Positions 1-6,311 of a stretch of DNA of 8,055 bases are shown here, one piece after another. The position numbers and the translations under genes are program-made. A model generated the notes under the pieces. It saw nothing but the letters and a program-made list of their open reading frames with translations. It made no database searches and had not been told where the DNA came from. The stretch comes from Micromonosporaceae bacterium (GTDB taxonomy: Bacteria > Actinomycetota > Actinomycetes > Mycobacteriales > Micromonosporaceae). Where the stretch lies: NCBI GenBank assembly GCA_017354595.1, contig JAFMQQ010000118.1, positions 1 to 8,055 on the forward strand, in the 5' to 3' direction. Within the stretch, counting starts at the first letter, position 1, and every line of letters begins with the position of its first letter.

Positions 1-1571
1 CGGTACGGCTGGCCGGGCGCGGGTCGCGGATCCTCCTGGCCGGCGTTGGGCCACAACGACATCGCCCGCTCCGCCTGCGCCGTGATGGTCAGCGCCGGAT
101 TCACGCCCAGGTTCGCGCTGACCGAGGAACCGTCCACAATGTGCAGTCCGGGGTACCCGAAGACCCGGTGGTACGGGTCGACCACGCCGCGCTCCGGCGA
201 GGCACCGATCACGGCGCCACCGAGGATGTGCGCGGTGATCGGCATGTTGAACACGTCCGGCCAGGAGCCGCCCGGCATGCCGCCGATCTGTTCGGCCAGC
301 AGCCGGACCGCCCGGTGCGCGTCGGGGATCCAGCGCGGGTTCGGCGCGCCGTGTCCCTGGGAGGTGGTCAGCCGGCGGCGGCCGTACCAGCTCCGTCGAT
401 AGTGGACGGTCAGCGAGTTGTCCAGCGACTGCATCGCCAGAGCGATGATAGTCTGCTCGGACCAGTGCCGCACCGACAGCATCCTCAGGCTGCCCGGCAG
501 GGCGCGCAGGAACACCGGCCACCAGCGCGCCGGGCGCCACCGCTGCCCATCCACCAGTACCGTCTGCAGCAGCCCCATCAGATTCGCCCCGCGCCCGTAC
601 CGCACCGGCTCGATGTGCGTGTTCTCGTCCGGGTGGAAGGAACTGGTGATGGCGACCCCGTCGGTGAAGTCGGTGCCACCCTTGCCGGTTCGGGCGCCGA
701 GGATCGCCTCGGAGTTGGTACGGGTCAGCACGCCCAGCCGGTCGGAGAGGCCTGGCAGAATCCCGCCCGCCTTCATCCGGTGCAGCAGCCGCTGGGTGCC
801 GAGCGCACCGGCCGCGAAGACCACCTGATCGGCGTGGAAGCTGGTACGCCGCCAGCCGCCACTGGCTACCGCCTCAACCGTGTACCCGCCGCCTGGCGCC
901 GGCCGGACCGCGGTCACCGTGGTCAGCGGGTGCACCACCGCGCCCAGCTTCTCCGCCAGGTACAGGTAGTTCTTCACCAGCGTGTTCTTCGCGTTGTGCC
1001 GGCATCCGGTCATGCAGGCTCCACAGTGGAGGCACGAGTCGCGCAGTGGACCCGCGCCACCGAAGTACGGGTCCCGCCCTGCCTCTCCAAAGTGGACACC
1101 AACCGGGGTCGGGTGGTACGTCGCTGCCACGCCCATCCGCTCCGCCACCCTGTGTACCGCCTCGTCGGCCGCGGTGGTCCGGGGGTACGTGGTGACGCCG
1201 AGCATCCGCTCCGCCTGGTCGTACCACGGTGCCAGCTCGCCGGCCCAGTCGGTGACGTCCCTCCACTGTGGATCGCGGTAGAACGCGGGCAGCGGGCGGT
1301 AGAGCGTGTTGGCGTAGACGAGTGAGCCGCCACCCACCCCGGCGCCGGAGAGCACCAGCACGTTGCGCAGCAGGTCCATCCGCTGGATGCCGTACCAGTG
1401 CAGGCGCGGCTGCCACAGGAAGCGCGGCAGCCGCCACGAGGTCTCCGGGAACTCGTCGTCCGCGAAGCGCCGCCCCGCCTCCAGTACCGTCACCCGGTAC
1501 CCCTTCTCGGCCAGCCGCAGGGCCGCGACGCTGCCGCCGAAGCCGGAGCCGACCACGACCACGTCTGCCAT
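1..1571 (-). CDS. GMC-family FAD oxidoreductase, ChoD/cholesterol-oxidase-like (partial, C-terminus beyond left edge)
   Basis: 523 complete codons are visible with no stop before the left edge, so only a short C-terminal piece should be missing (ChoD-type proteins are near 570-580 residues). The N-terminus is a Rossmann FAD-binding fold with GSGFGG at residues 8-13 and an acidic E31 ending the second strand (VTVLEAG). A second flavin-contacting GMC loop is GAGVGGGS (76-83). The C-terminal GMC signature has H448 in AHILGG, DGS at 480-482 and N491 in NPALT; this His/Asn pair matches the catalytic pair of the family. Residues 180-190 hold C180, C183, C186 and C190, a ferredoxin-like cluster. The ATG is supported by a strong ribosome site GGGAGGAGG at 1576-1584. 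By family it should oxidise an alcohol, possibly a sterol or lipid, using FAD; the substrate cannot be read from sequence. No signal peptide is seen, so it is probably cytoplasmic. Its usual neighbour guaB3 is separated by three inserted genes. Confidence 0.9.
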   Translation of the reverse strand, partial: MADVVVVGSGFGGSVAALRLAEKGYRVTVLEAGRRFADDEFPETSWRLPRFLWQPRLHWYGIQRMDLLRNVLVLSGAGVGGGSLVYANTLYRPLPAFYRDPQWRDVTDWAGELAPWYDQAERMLGVTTYPRTTAADEAVHRVAERMGVAATYHPTPVGVHFGEAGRDPYFGGAGPLRDSCLHCGACMTGCRHNAKNTLVKNYLYLAEKLGAVVHPLTTVTAVRPAPGGGYTVEAVASGGWRRTSFHADQVVFAAGALGTQRLLHRMKAGGILPGLSDRLGVLTRTNSEAILGARTGKGGTDFTDGVAITSSFHPDENTHIEPVRYGRGANLMGLLQTVLVDGQRWRPARWWPVFLRALPGSLRMLSVRHWSEQTIIALAMQSLDNSLTVHYRRSWYGRRRLTTSQGHGAPNPRWIPDAHRAVRLLAEQIGGMPGGSWPDVFNMPITAHILGGAVIGASPERGVVDPYHRVFGYPGLHIVDGSSVSANLGVNPALTITAQAERAMSLWPNAGQEDPRPAPGQPY

Positions 1572-1606
1572 CGCGCCTCCTCCCGGCCGGCGGAGCTACG
1601 TGCCAG

Positions 1607-1630
1607 TAACGTACCGGTGCCTGGTACCGT
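1607..1630 (+). promoter_or_regulatory. Possible -10 elements for the zeta-like kinase gene
   Basis: The 68-base gap between the divergent GMC and kinase genes holds two plus-strand hexamers of the actinobacterial TAnnnT form: TAACGT at 1607-1612 and TACCGT at 1625-1630. The second would start RNA within a few bases of the GTG at 1640, giving an almost leaderless message, which fits the absence of a purine-rich ribosome site before that GTG. No convincing -35 is seen. This is inference from short motifs only. Confidence 0.22.
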
Positions 1631-1639
1631 CCACAAGCT

Positions 1640-2176
1640 GTGACTCAGCAACGCCGGCTCATCATCATCGGTGGCCAGGAGGGCGCCGGGAAATCCACCA
1701 TCATCCGGGCGCTGCTACCGCACACACCGGACGCGGCCCGTATCGATGCCGAAGACATCGGCCAGACCAACCCGCACTCGGCGATGGACGATGCCTTCTT
1801 CGACCTGCTCCGGCGCAATGTCGCCGCGCTGGTGGAGAACTTCTGGCGGGCGGGCTACCGCAACGTCGTCGCCGGCAGCTTCCTGCGCGACTACCGCGAC
1901 TACGCCGCCTTCCGCCGGCTGCTGACCCAGCCGTCGGCGGTGTTTCTGGTGGAGCTGCTGGTCGCCAAGCGGGTGCGGGACCACCGGCGGCTGACCCGCG
2001 CGAAGCAGACCACGCAGGAGTGGCGGGACCGGGTCGACCAGATTCCCGAGGACCTGACGATCCGGCAGGCGAGCAACGCCGACTACCGCTACCTCGGCGT
2101 CGATACCACGCAGCTGGACATCGCCGAGACCGTGCGCCGGATAACCGAGGCCATCCCCGAGATCTACGCCCCATGA
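1640..2176 (+). CDS. Zeta-toxin-like P-loop kinase / AAA-family ATPase
   Basis: The protein has 178 residues. Its N-terminus is a hydrophobic strand followed by a Walker A loop, G12-QEGA-G17-K18-S19. RIDAEDI (34-40) sits where zeta toxins and small-molecule kinases carry a catalytic acidic residue. An arginine-rich stretch at 111-121 could form a phosphate-binding lid, and DTTQLDIAETVRRI (155-168) has the 'DT...L...E.V..I' ending common in small P-loop kinases. It probably phosphorylates a small molecule, as zeta toxins do UDP-N-acetylglucosamine sugars, but the substrate is unknown. GTG at 1640 is the only sensible start: an in-frame stop lies at 1607-1609 and the Walker A begins twelve residues in. 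There is no clear ribosome site. No small antitoxin gene lies beside it, so it may be a solitary kinase rather than half of a toxin pair. A sampled stretch is about 72% GC, like the host. Confidence 0.7.
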   Translation: MTQQRRLIIIGGQEGAGKSTIIRALLPHTPDAARIDAEDIGQTNPHSAMDDAFFDLLRRNVAALVENFWRAGYRNVVAGSFLRDYRDYAAFRRLLTQPSAVFLVELLVAKRVRDHRRLTRAKQTTQEWRDRVDQIPEDLTIRQASNADYRYLGVDTTQLDIAETVRRITEAIPEIYAP

Positions 2177-2216
2177 CCGCACCCACCAGGCGTTGCTGTT
2201 TATACGTCCGGCCGTC

Positions 2217-2243
2217 TAGACTAACCGCCGAATCGGGTACGAT
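2217..2243 (+). promoter_or_regulatory. Candidate promoter of the first Uma2 gene, possibly leaderless
   Basis: TACGAT at 2238-2243 lies at -12 to -7 if RNA begins at the A of the ATG at 2250, which is the geometry of leaderless actinobacterial promoters. No ribosome site precedes that ATG, in agreement. A second option is TAGACT at 2217-2222, with TTGCTG at 2193-2198 as a -35 at 18-base spacing, giving a leader of about 20 bases. The surrounding stretch 2193-2222 is unusually AT-rich for this window. Confidence 0.42.
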
Positions 2244-2249
2244 GACGGC

Positions 2250-2765
2250 ATGCGAACGGTCGTGGTCGGACAGCCCCCGCGCGGGTTCGAAGACTTCCTC
2301 AAGCGTCGGCGGGCCCTCGGCCAGGACCTGTTCGACGAGGTCTGGGGAGGCGAATACCACGTGGTGCCCGCACCGCATGGCAGGCATGGAGAGGTTGAAC
2401 TCGAGCTGGCGGAAATCCTGCGGCCGCTGGGACGCCGTAAAGGCCTGAGCGGCAGGGGGCCGTGCAATGTCGGCCAGCCGCACGACTACCGGGTGCCGGA
2501 CCAGGCATACTTCGCCGACCGCACGCCGCAGACCTTCCATCCCACAGCCGCGATCGTGGTCGAGGTCGTCTCGCCAGGCGACGAAACCTGGGAGAAGTTC
2601 AGCTTCTACCACGAGATCGGCGTACGGGAACTGCTGATCGTCGACCCAGGAAAGCGGAGCGTGGAGTGGTTCACTCGCGGCGAGAAGAAGTTCGTGCGCA
2701 GTGACCACAGTGCTCTGCTCGGTATCTCGGCCGCCGAGCTGGCCAGCCAGATCCACTGGCCGTAG
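2250..2765 (+). CDS. Uma2-family endonuclease-fold protein (DUF820), copy 1
   Basis: The protein has 171 residues, about the usual Uma2 length. It carries the family's PD-(D/E)xK-like core: D84 in RVPDQAYF, E105 in AIVVEVVSPG (101-110) and K116, followed by the typical 'YHEIGVRELLIVDP' helix-strand segment (120-133). The N-terminal part EVWGGEYHVVPAPHGRHG (30-47) matches the family's 'ELIDGELVVMPPPSPRH' region. The family is named Uma2 or DUF820 and has a restriction-endonuclease fold; it is abundant in cyanobacteria and actinobacteria, with no settled biological role. The nuclease residues are intact here, so activity is possible but not shown. It begins 73 bases after the kinase gene with its own candidate promoter, and a strong hairpin follows it. 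A 60-base sample (2581-2640) is only about 55% GC, well below guaB, which suggests horizontal transfer. Confidence 0.85.
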   Translation: MRTVVVGQPPRGFEDFLKRRRALGQDLFDEVWGGEYHVVPAPHGRHGEVELELAEILRPLGRRKGLSGRGPCNVGQPHDYRVPDQAYFADRTPQTFHPTAAIVVEVVSPGDETWEKFSFYHEIGVRELLIVDPGKRSVEWFTRGEKKFVRSDHSALLGISAAELASQIHWP

Positions 2766-2793
2766 CCGTCGATTCACCGTCGCATAAGCGTTC

Positions 2794-2830
2794 CCGCATC
2801 GCCTGGACAGGCCTGGACAGGTCGATGCGG
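2794..2830 (+). terminator. Strong hairpin after the first Uma2 gene, likely terminator
   Basis: CCGCATCG at 2794-2801 pairs with CGATGCGG at 2823-2830. Inside, CCTG (2802-2805) pairs with CAGG (2818-2821), leaving one bulged T and a 12-base loop. The loop and inner stem come from two tandem copies of GCCTGGACAG (2801-2810 and 2811-2820). It begins 28 bases after the stop codon at 2765. There is no T-tract, which is common for actinobacterial terminators. It could also act as an operator. Confidence 0.5.
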
Positions 2831-2922
2831 CGGTGAGCCCCAACCGCGAGTGCCCACGCCGGCCAGCATGAGCAGAGGTTACGACCGCAGGAGTACGACC
2901 AACCCCAATGAGGACGGCCAGG

Positions 2923-3456
2923 ATGACGGTGTTGTCATTGCCCTCCGACGGCCGCGTCCGCCGTGAGGACTTCGATCGACTGCCGCCGGCCCCCGACAGC
3001 TGGGTCTGGGAACTCCACGATGGACGGTTGGAACTCAGCTACACGCCGACCTCGATGTGGCACGACCGGGTGATCTCCGCGATCCTGGCCTGGTGGGCTC
3101 GACAGGGGCACAAGACGGGCCGGGAACAGCGAATCGCCAACAGTGGATACCTCGAAGGCAAGGATGCCCGGAACAACCGGGTGGCCGACGGCGTGGTGTT
3201 CGTCGCCGGCCATATCCCTCCGGATGACGCGGCCACACACGAACCGCCGGAGATCCACGCCGTAAGCGAGGCGGTGTCGGACGGCAGCGAGCAGTCGGAC
3301 GCGGTCGAGAAGCTCGGTGTCTATGCTCGGCTCGGGATCCCTACCTACTGGATCGTGCGGTGCAACGGCATCGAACGCGACGGCGACATCACGGTCTACG
3401 AGCTCGGTCGTCAGGGCTACGTCCAGACCGGCGCGATGCGGGTCGCTGAGCTGTAA
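2923..3456 (+). CDS. Uma2-family endonuclease-fold protein (DUF820), copy 2
   Basis: The protein has 177 residues from the ATG at 2923. The core shows D89 in NRVADGVVFV, where family members usually have PD, then E116 in VSEAVSDGS and K130 in DAVEK, followed by the very typical 'YARLGIPTYWIVR' segment (134-146). The start WELHDGRLELSYTPTSMWHDRV (29-50) is the classic Uma2 N-terminal pattern. An in-frame ATG at 2908 would add five residues; 2923 is preferred because AGGA at 2911-2914 lies eight bases before it, while AGGAG at 2889-2893 is 14 bases from 2908. It is only distantly similar to copy 1, so the pair looks like two separate family members rather than a recent duplication. The middle of the gene is about 60% GC in a 60-base sample. 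Role unknown; it converges on guaB3. Confidence 0.85.
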   Translation: MTVLSLPSDGRVRREDFDRLPPAPDSWVWELHDGRLELSYTPTSMWHDRVISAILAWWARQGHKTGREQRIANSGYLEGKDARNNRVADGVVFVAGHIPPDDAATHEPPEIHAVSEAVSDGSEQSDAVEKLGVYARLGIPTYWIVRCNGIERDGDITVYELGRQGYVQTGAMRVAEL

Positions 3457-3462
3457 CAGCTC
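3448..3462 (+). terminator. Small hairpin at the end of the second Uma2 gene
   Basis: GAGCTG (3448-3453) and CAGCTC (3457-3462) form a six-base stem whose three-base loop is the TAA stop codon itself. There is no T-tract. It lies in the convergent space between this gene and guaB3. The same space holds a 12-base perfect palindrome at 3509-3520 (GGACGGCCGTCC). Either could help end transcription, but the evidence is structural only. Confidence 0.3.
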
Positions 3463-3540
3463 GTCGCTGTTGACGCGGTTGGGCAGGCCGCTCACTCGCC
3501 GCCGACCTGGACGGCCGTCCACAGTGCCCTCCGGTAGCGC

Positions 3541-4695
3541 TCAGCGGTCCAGTACCAGGCCGACCTTCTGGAACTCCTTGAGATCGCGGTACCCGCACTT
3601 CGCCATCGCCCGGCGCAGCCCACCGAAGAGGTTCAGCCCGCCCTCCGGGTCGTCCGACGGCCCGTACAGCAGCCGCTCCATCGACGCCCGGCCGGGGCCG
3701 CGACCACGCAACGCTTCGCCGGCCAGCCCGAACGATCCCCGCGGCAGCTTCGGGTGGCTCGCCGCCGAGTGCCACCACGCGCCACCCGCCGGTGCGTCCT
3801 CGCAGACCGAGAGCGGCTCCCCGATCATCACCGCGTCCGCGCCGCACCCCAGTGCCTTCGCGATATCGCCCGAGGTACGCAGGTTGCCGTCGGCGAGCAG
3901 GTGCACGTACCGGCCGCCGGTCTCGTCCAGGTAGTCCCGGCGGGCCGCCGCCGCCTCGGCGATCGCGGTCGCCATCGGTACCCGGATCCCCAGCACCATG
4001 TCCGTTGTGGACCACGCGTCCGCGCCGATCCCGACGATCACCCCTGCGGCGCCGGTACGCATCAGGTGCAGCGCGGTCTGGTAGTTGGTGCAGCCACCCA
4101 CGATCACCGGCAGGTCAAGATCCGCGATGAACTCCTTGAGGTTCAGCGGTTCGTCCACAGTGGACACATGCTCGGCGGAGACCAGGGTGCCCTGGATCAC
4201 CAGGATGTCCACCCCGGCGTCCAGGATCACCGGGGCGAGCGCGAGCGTGTGCTGCGGTGAGACGCGTACCGCCACGGTCACCCCGCCGTCCCGCAGCGCT
4301 TTGACCCGGTCGTCGATCAGTTCCGCCCGGATCGGCTCGGCGTACGCCTCCTGCAGGCGCCTGGTCGCCGACGCCTCGTCATCCAGCGTCGCAAGCTCCT
4401 TGAGGATCTTGGTCGGATCCTCGTACCGGGTCCACAACCCCTCGATGTTCAGCACACCCAGGCCGCCGAGGCGTCCCAGGGCCACCGCCGTGGGCGGGCT
4501 CATCGTCGCGTCACTCGGGTGCGCCACGCAGGGAATCTTGAACGGGTACGCATCCACCTGCCAGGCGGTGGAGACGTCATCCACATCGCGGGTGCGCCGG
4601 CTGGGCACCAGCGCGATGTCATCCAGGTGGTACCCGCGCTGGGCCGCCTTGCCCAGCCCGATTTCGACGGTCTGTCGCACGGGGATCTCCGTCAT
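3541..4695 (-). CDS. guaB3: GuaB3-type IMP dehydrogenase family protein, no CBS domains
   Basis: The 384-residue protein is a TIM-barrel member of the IMPDH/GMPR superfamily, close to the mycobacterial GuaB3 length (about 375). It begins with the family pattern GYHLDDIALVPSRRTRDVDDV (21-41) and has no CBS pair: the barrel continues through residues 90-150. The catalytic loop aligns with GuaB as VGIGADAWSTT (221-231) against VGVGPGSICTT, so the nucleophilic cysteine is replaced by S229. The phosphate-binding part is kept (LLADGNLRTSGDIAKALGCGADAVMIG, 266-292). Classical IMPDH chemistry is therefore doubtful; a changed reaction or a regulatory role is possible. The ATG overlaps the guaB stop as ATGA at 4692-4695 and lacks its own ribosome site, so it is translationally coupled to guaB. 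A longer upstream reading of this frame would overlap guaB and is not used. Confidence 0.93.
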   Translation of the reverse strand: MTEIPVRQTVEIGLGKAAQRGYHLDDIALVPSRRTRDVDDVSTAWQVDAYPFKIPCVAHPSDATMSPPTAVALGRLGGLGVLNIEGLWTRYEDPTKILKELATLDDEASATRRLQEAYAEPIRAELIDDRVKALRDGGVTVAVRVSPQHTLALAPVILDAGVDILVIQGTLVSAEHVSTVDEPLNLKEFIADLDLPVIVGGCTNYQTALHLMRTGAAGVIVGIGADAWSTTDMVLGIRVPMATAIAEAAAARRDYLDETGGRYVHLLADGNLRTSGDIAKALGCGADAVMIGEPLSVCEDAPAGGAWWHSAASHPKLPRGSFGLAGEALRGRGPGRASMERLLYGPSDDPEGGLNLFGGLRRAMAKCGYRDLKEFQKVGLVLDR

Positions 4696-6191
4696 CGCGA
4701 GTAGTAGTTCGGTGCCTCGACGGTCATCTGGATGTCGTGCGGGTGGCTTTCCTTCAGCCCGGCCGCGGTGACCTGGATCAGCTGCCCCTTGCGTTGCAGC
4801 TCGGCGATGCTCGCCGCGCCGCAGTAGTACAGCGCCTGGCGCAGCCCGCCGACCAACTGGTGGGCCACGGCGCCGAGCGGGCCGCGGTACGGCACCTGCC
4901 CCTCGATCCCTTCCGGTATCAGCTTCTCGTCCACGGCCACGTCCTGCTGGAAGTACCGGTCCTTGGAGTAGGACTGGAGGCCACTGCGGGACTGCATGGC
5001 GCCGAGCGACCCCATGCCGCGGTAGGACTTGTACTGCTTGCCGTTGATGAAGATCAGCTCGCCCGGGCTCTCCTCGCACCCGGCGAGCAGGTTGCCCAGC
5101 ATCACGCTGTCCGCTCCCGCCACGATCGCCTTGGCGATGTCGCCGGAGTACTGCATGCCGCCATCGGCGATCACCGGTACGCCGGCCGGCCGACACGCCC
5201 GTACCGCCTCCATGATCGCGGTGACCTGCGGTACGCCGACCCCGGCGACCACCCGGGTGGTACAGATGGACCCCGGCCCGACACCGACCTTGACCGCGTC
5301 GGCACCGGCCGCCACCAGAGCCTCGGCGCCCGCGTGGGTGGCGACGTTGCCGCCCACCACCTCGACCGCGGTCTCCTTCTTCAGCCGTGCCACCATCTCC
5401 AGCACCGCCCGGTTGTGCCCGTGCGCCAGATCCACCACGACCACGTCGACACCGGCGTCGACCAGGGTGCGGGCCCGTTTGTACTGCTCCTCGTCGACGC
5501 CGACCGCGGCGGCGACCCGCAGCCGGCCGGCGCTGTCCTTGGTCGCGTGCGGGAACTGCTCGCTCTTGGTGAAGTCCTTGACCGTGATCAACCCGCGAAG
5601 CTTGCCGGTCTCGTCGACCAGCGGCAGCTTCTCCACCTTGTGCCGGCGCAGCAGCGCCAGCGCCTCCGCCTTGCCCACCCCGACCGGCGCGGTGACCAAC
5701 GGCATCGGGGTCATCGCGTCGCGGACCAGCACGCCCTTGTCGGTGATGAAGCGGGTGTCCCGGTTGGTGATGATGCCGAGCAGCATGCCGTCGGCCGCGG
5801 TCACCGGTACCCCGGAGATGCGGAACCGGGAGCAGAGTGCATCGACATCGCGAACGGTGTCGGTGGGCGCGCAGGTGATCGGGTTGGTGACCATGCCGGC
5901 CTCGGACCGCTTGACCAGATCGACCTGCTGTGCCTGCTCCTCGATCGGCAGGTTGCGATGCAGCACGCCGATGCCGCCGTGCCGGGCCATGGCGATCGCC
6001 ATCCGGGCCTCGGTCACCCTGTCCATCGCGCTGGAGACGAGCGGGATCGACAGCTCGATGCCGCGGGTGAGCCGGGTCGCGGTGCTCGCCGCGCTGGGCG
6101 CCATGTCGGTCTCGGCCGGCAGCAGGAGTACATCGTCGAAGGTCAACCCGACGGCAAGCGCGGAGTATGGGCGGTTAGGCGCTGGTTCCAT
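4692..6191 (-). CDS. guaB: IMP dehydrogenase
   Basis: This 499-residue protein has the normal IMPDH length. It oxidises IMP to XMP with NAD+, the committed step of guanine nucleotide synthesis in the cytoplasm. The barrel start is LTFDDVLLLP (16-25), a CBS pair lies at about 98-207 (GIITNRD and GLITVKDF mark the two repeats), and the active-site loop is GVGPGSICTTR (303-313) with nucleophile C310. IADGGMQYSGDIAKA (341-355) binds the phosphate, YRGMGSLGAM (390-399) follows, and the mobile flap carries the R412-Y413 pair in SKDRYFQ. All key residues are present. ATG at 6191 is supported by AGGGGG at 6199-6204, seven bases upstream; the open frame extends further upstream to 6584 but would cover the divergent DUF5319 gene. 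guaB leads a two-gene operon with guaB3. Confidence 0.98.
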   Translation of the reverse strand: MEPAPNRPYSALAVGLTFDDVLLLPAETDMAPSAASTATRLTRGIELSIPLVSSAMDRVTEARMAIAMARHGGIGVLHRNLPIEEQAQQVDLVKRSEAGMVTNPITCAPTDTVRDVDALCSRFRISGVPVTAADGMLLGIITNRDTRFITDKGVLVRDAMTPMPLVTAPVGVGKAEALALLRRHKVEKLPLVDETGKLRGLITVKDFTKSEQFPHATKDSAGRLRVAAAVGVDEEQYKRARTLVDAGVDVVVVDLAHGHNRAVLEMVARLKKETAVEVVGGNVATHAGAEALVAAGADAVKVGVGPGSICTTRVVAGVGVPQVTAIMEAVRACRPAGVPVIADGGMQYSGDIAKAIVAGADSVMLGNLLAGCEESPGELIFINGKQYKSYRGMGSLGAMQSRSGLQSYSKDRYFQQDVAVDEKLIPEGIEGQVPYRGPLGAVAHQLVGGLRQALYYCGAASIAELQRKGQLIQVTAAGLKESHPHDIQMTVEAPNYYSR

Positions 6192-6233
6192 GATCAAACC
6201 CCCTGGACGGCGACGGCGCTGGCGACCTCCAAC

Positions 6234-6239
6234 ATCGTA
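6234..6239 (-). promoter_or_regulatory. guaB: Candidate -10 element of the guaB-guaB3 operon
   Basis: On the minus strand 6239-6234 reads TACGAT, a good match to the TAnnnT -10 form. It would place the RNA start near 6227 and give a leader of about 36 bases containing the guaB ribosome site. The -35 position (about 6257-6263) has no good TTGACA match, as is common in actinobacteria. It overlaps one of two GCATGC palindromes (6254-6259 and 6267-6272) that could serve as an operator. No riboswitch-like structure fits in so short a leader. Confidence 0.42.
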
Positions 6240-6300
6240 CCCAGCCGGGCGCCGCATGCTGGTCGGGCATGCACTGGTGGCGGGGCGCGCACGACTCCCC

Positions 6301-6306
6301 GGAGGG
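6301..6306 (+). promoter_or_regulatory. Ribosome binding site that sets the DUF5319 start
   Basis: GGAGGG at 6301-6306 lies five bases before the GTG at 6312 and 14 before the in-frame GTG at 6321. The spacing favours 6312, although homologues often appear to begin at the HDEPIDPF segment just after the second GTG. Confidence 0.5.
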
Positions 6307-6311
6307 CTACC

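Noticed and set aside
141..1325. 394-codon plus-strand open frame opposite the GMC oxidoreductase
   Set aside because: The minus strand encodes a clear flavoprotein over the whole stretch, and the plus-strand product is Arg/Pro-rich with no recognisable domain.
1701..2843. 380-codon minus-strand open frame opposite the kinase and first Uma2 gene
   Set aside because: Low-complexity Arg/Ser/Pro-rich product that overlaps two genes with recognisable motifs and a hairpin.
3509..3520. Perfect palindrome GGACGGCCGTCC as an operator
   Set aside because: It lies between two gene ends where no promoter is expected, and short GC palindromes are frequent in this composition. It is noted only as part of the convergent gap.
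4150..4170. TCCACA / TGTGGA words recurring through the window, resembling part of DnaA boxes
   Set aside because: Only six of nine box positions match, the words lie mostly inside coding sequence and are scattered rather than clustered, so no origin is indicated.
4696..5196. Upstream extension of the guaB3 frame into guaB
   Set aside because: The ATG at 4695 forms a standard ATGA overlap with the guaB stop and matches the N-terminus of the family; the extension lies inside guaB.
6192..6233. Possible purine riboswitch in the guaB leader
   Set aside because: The predicted leader is only about 36 bases and shows no aptamer-like pairing.
4737..6311. Long plus-strand open frame running through guaB antisense into the DUF5319 gene
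   Set aside because: It is a shadow frame created by high-GC codon bias opposite guaB. Only the part after 6312, with a ribosome site and a family match, is coding.
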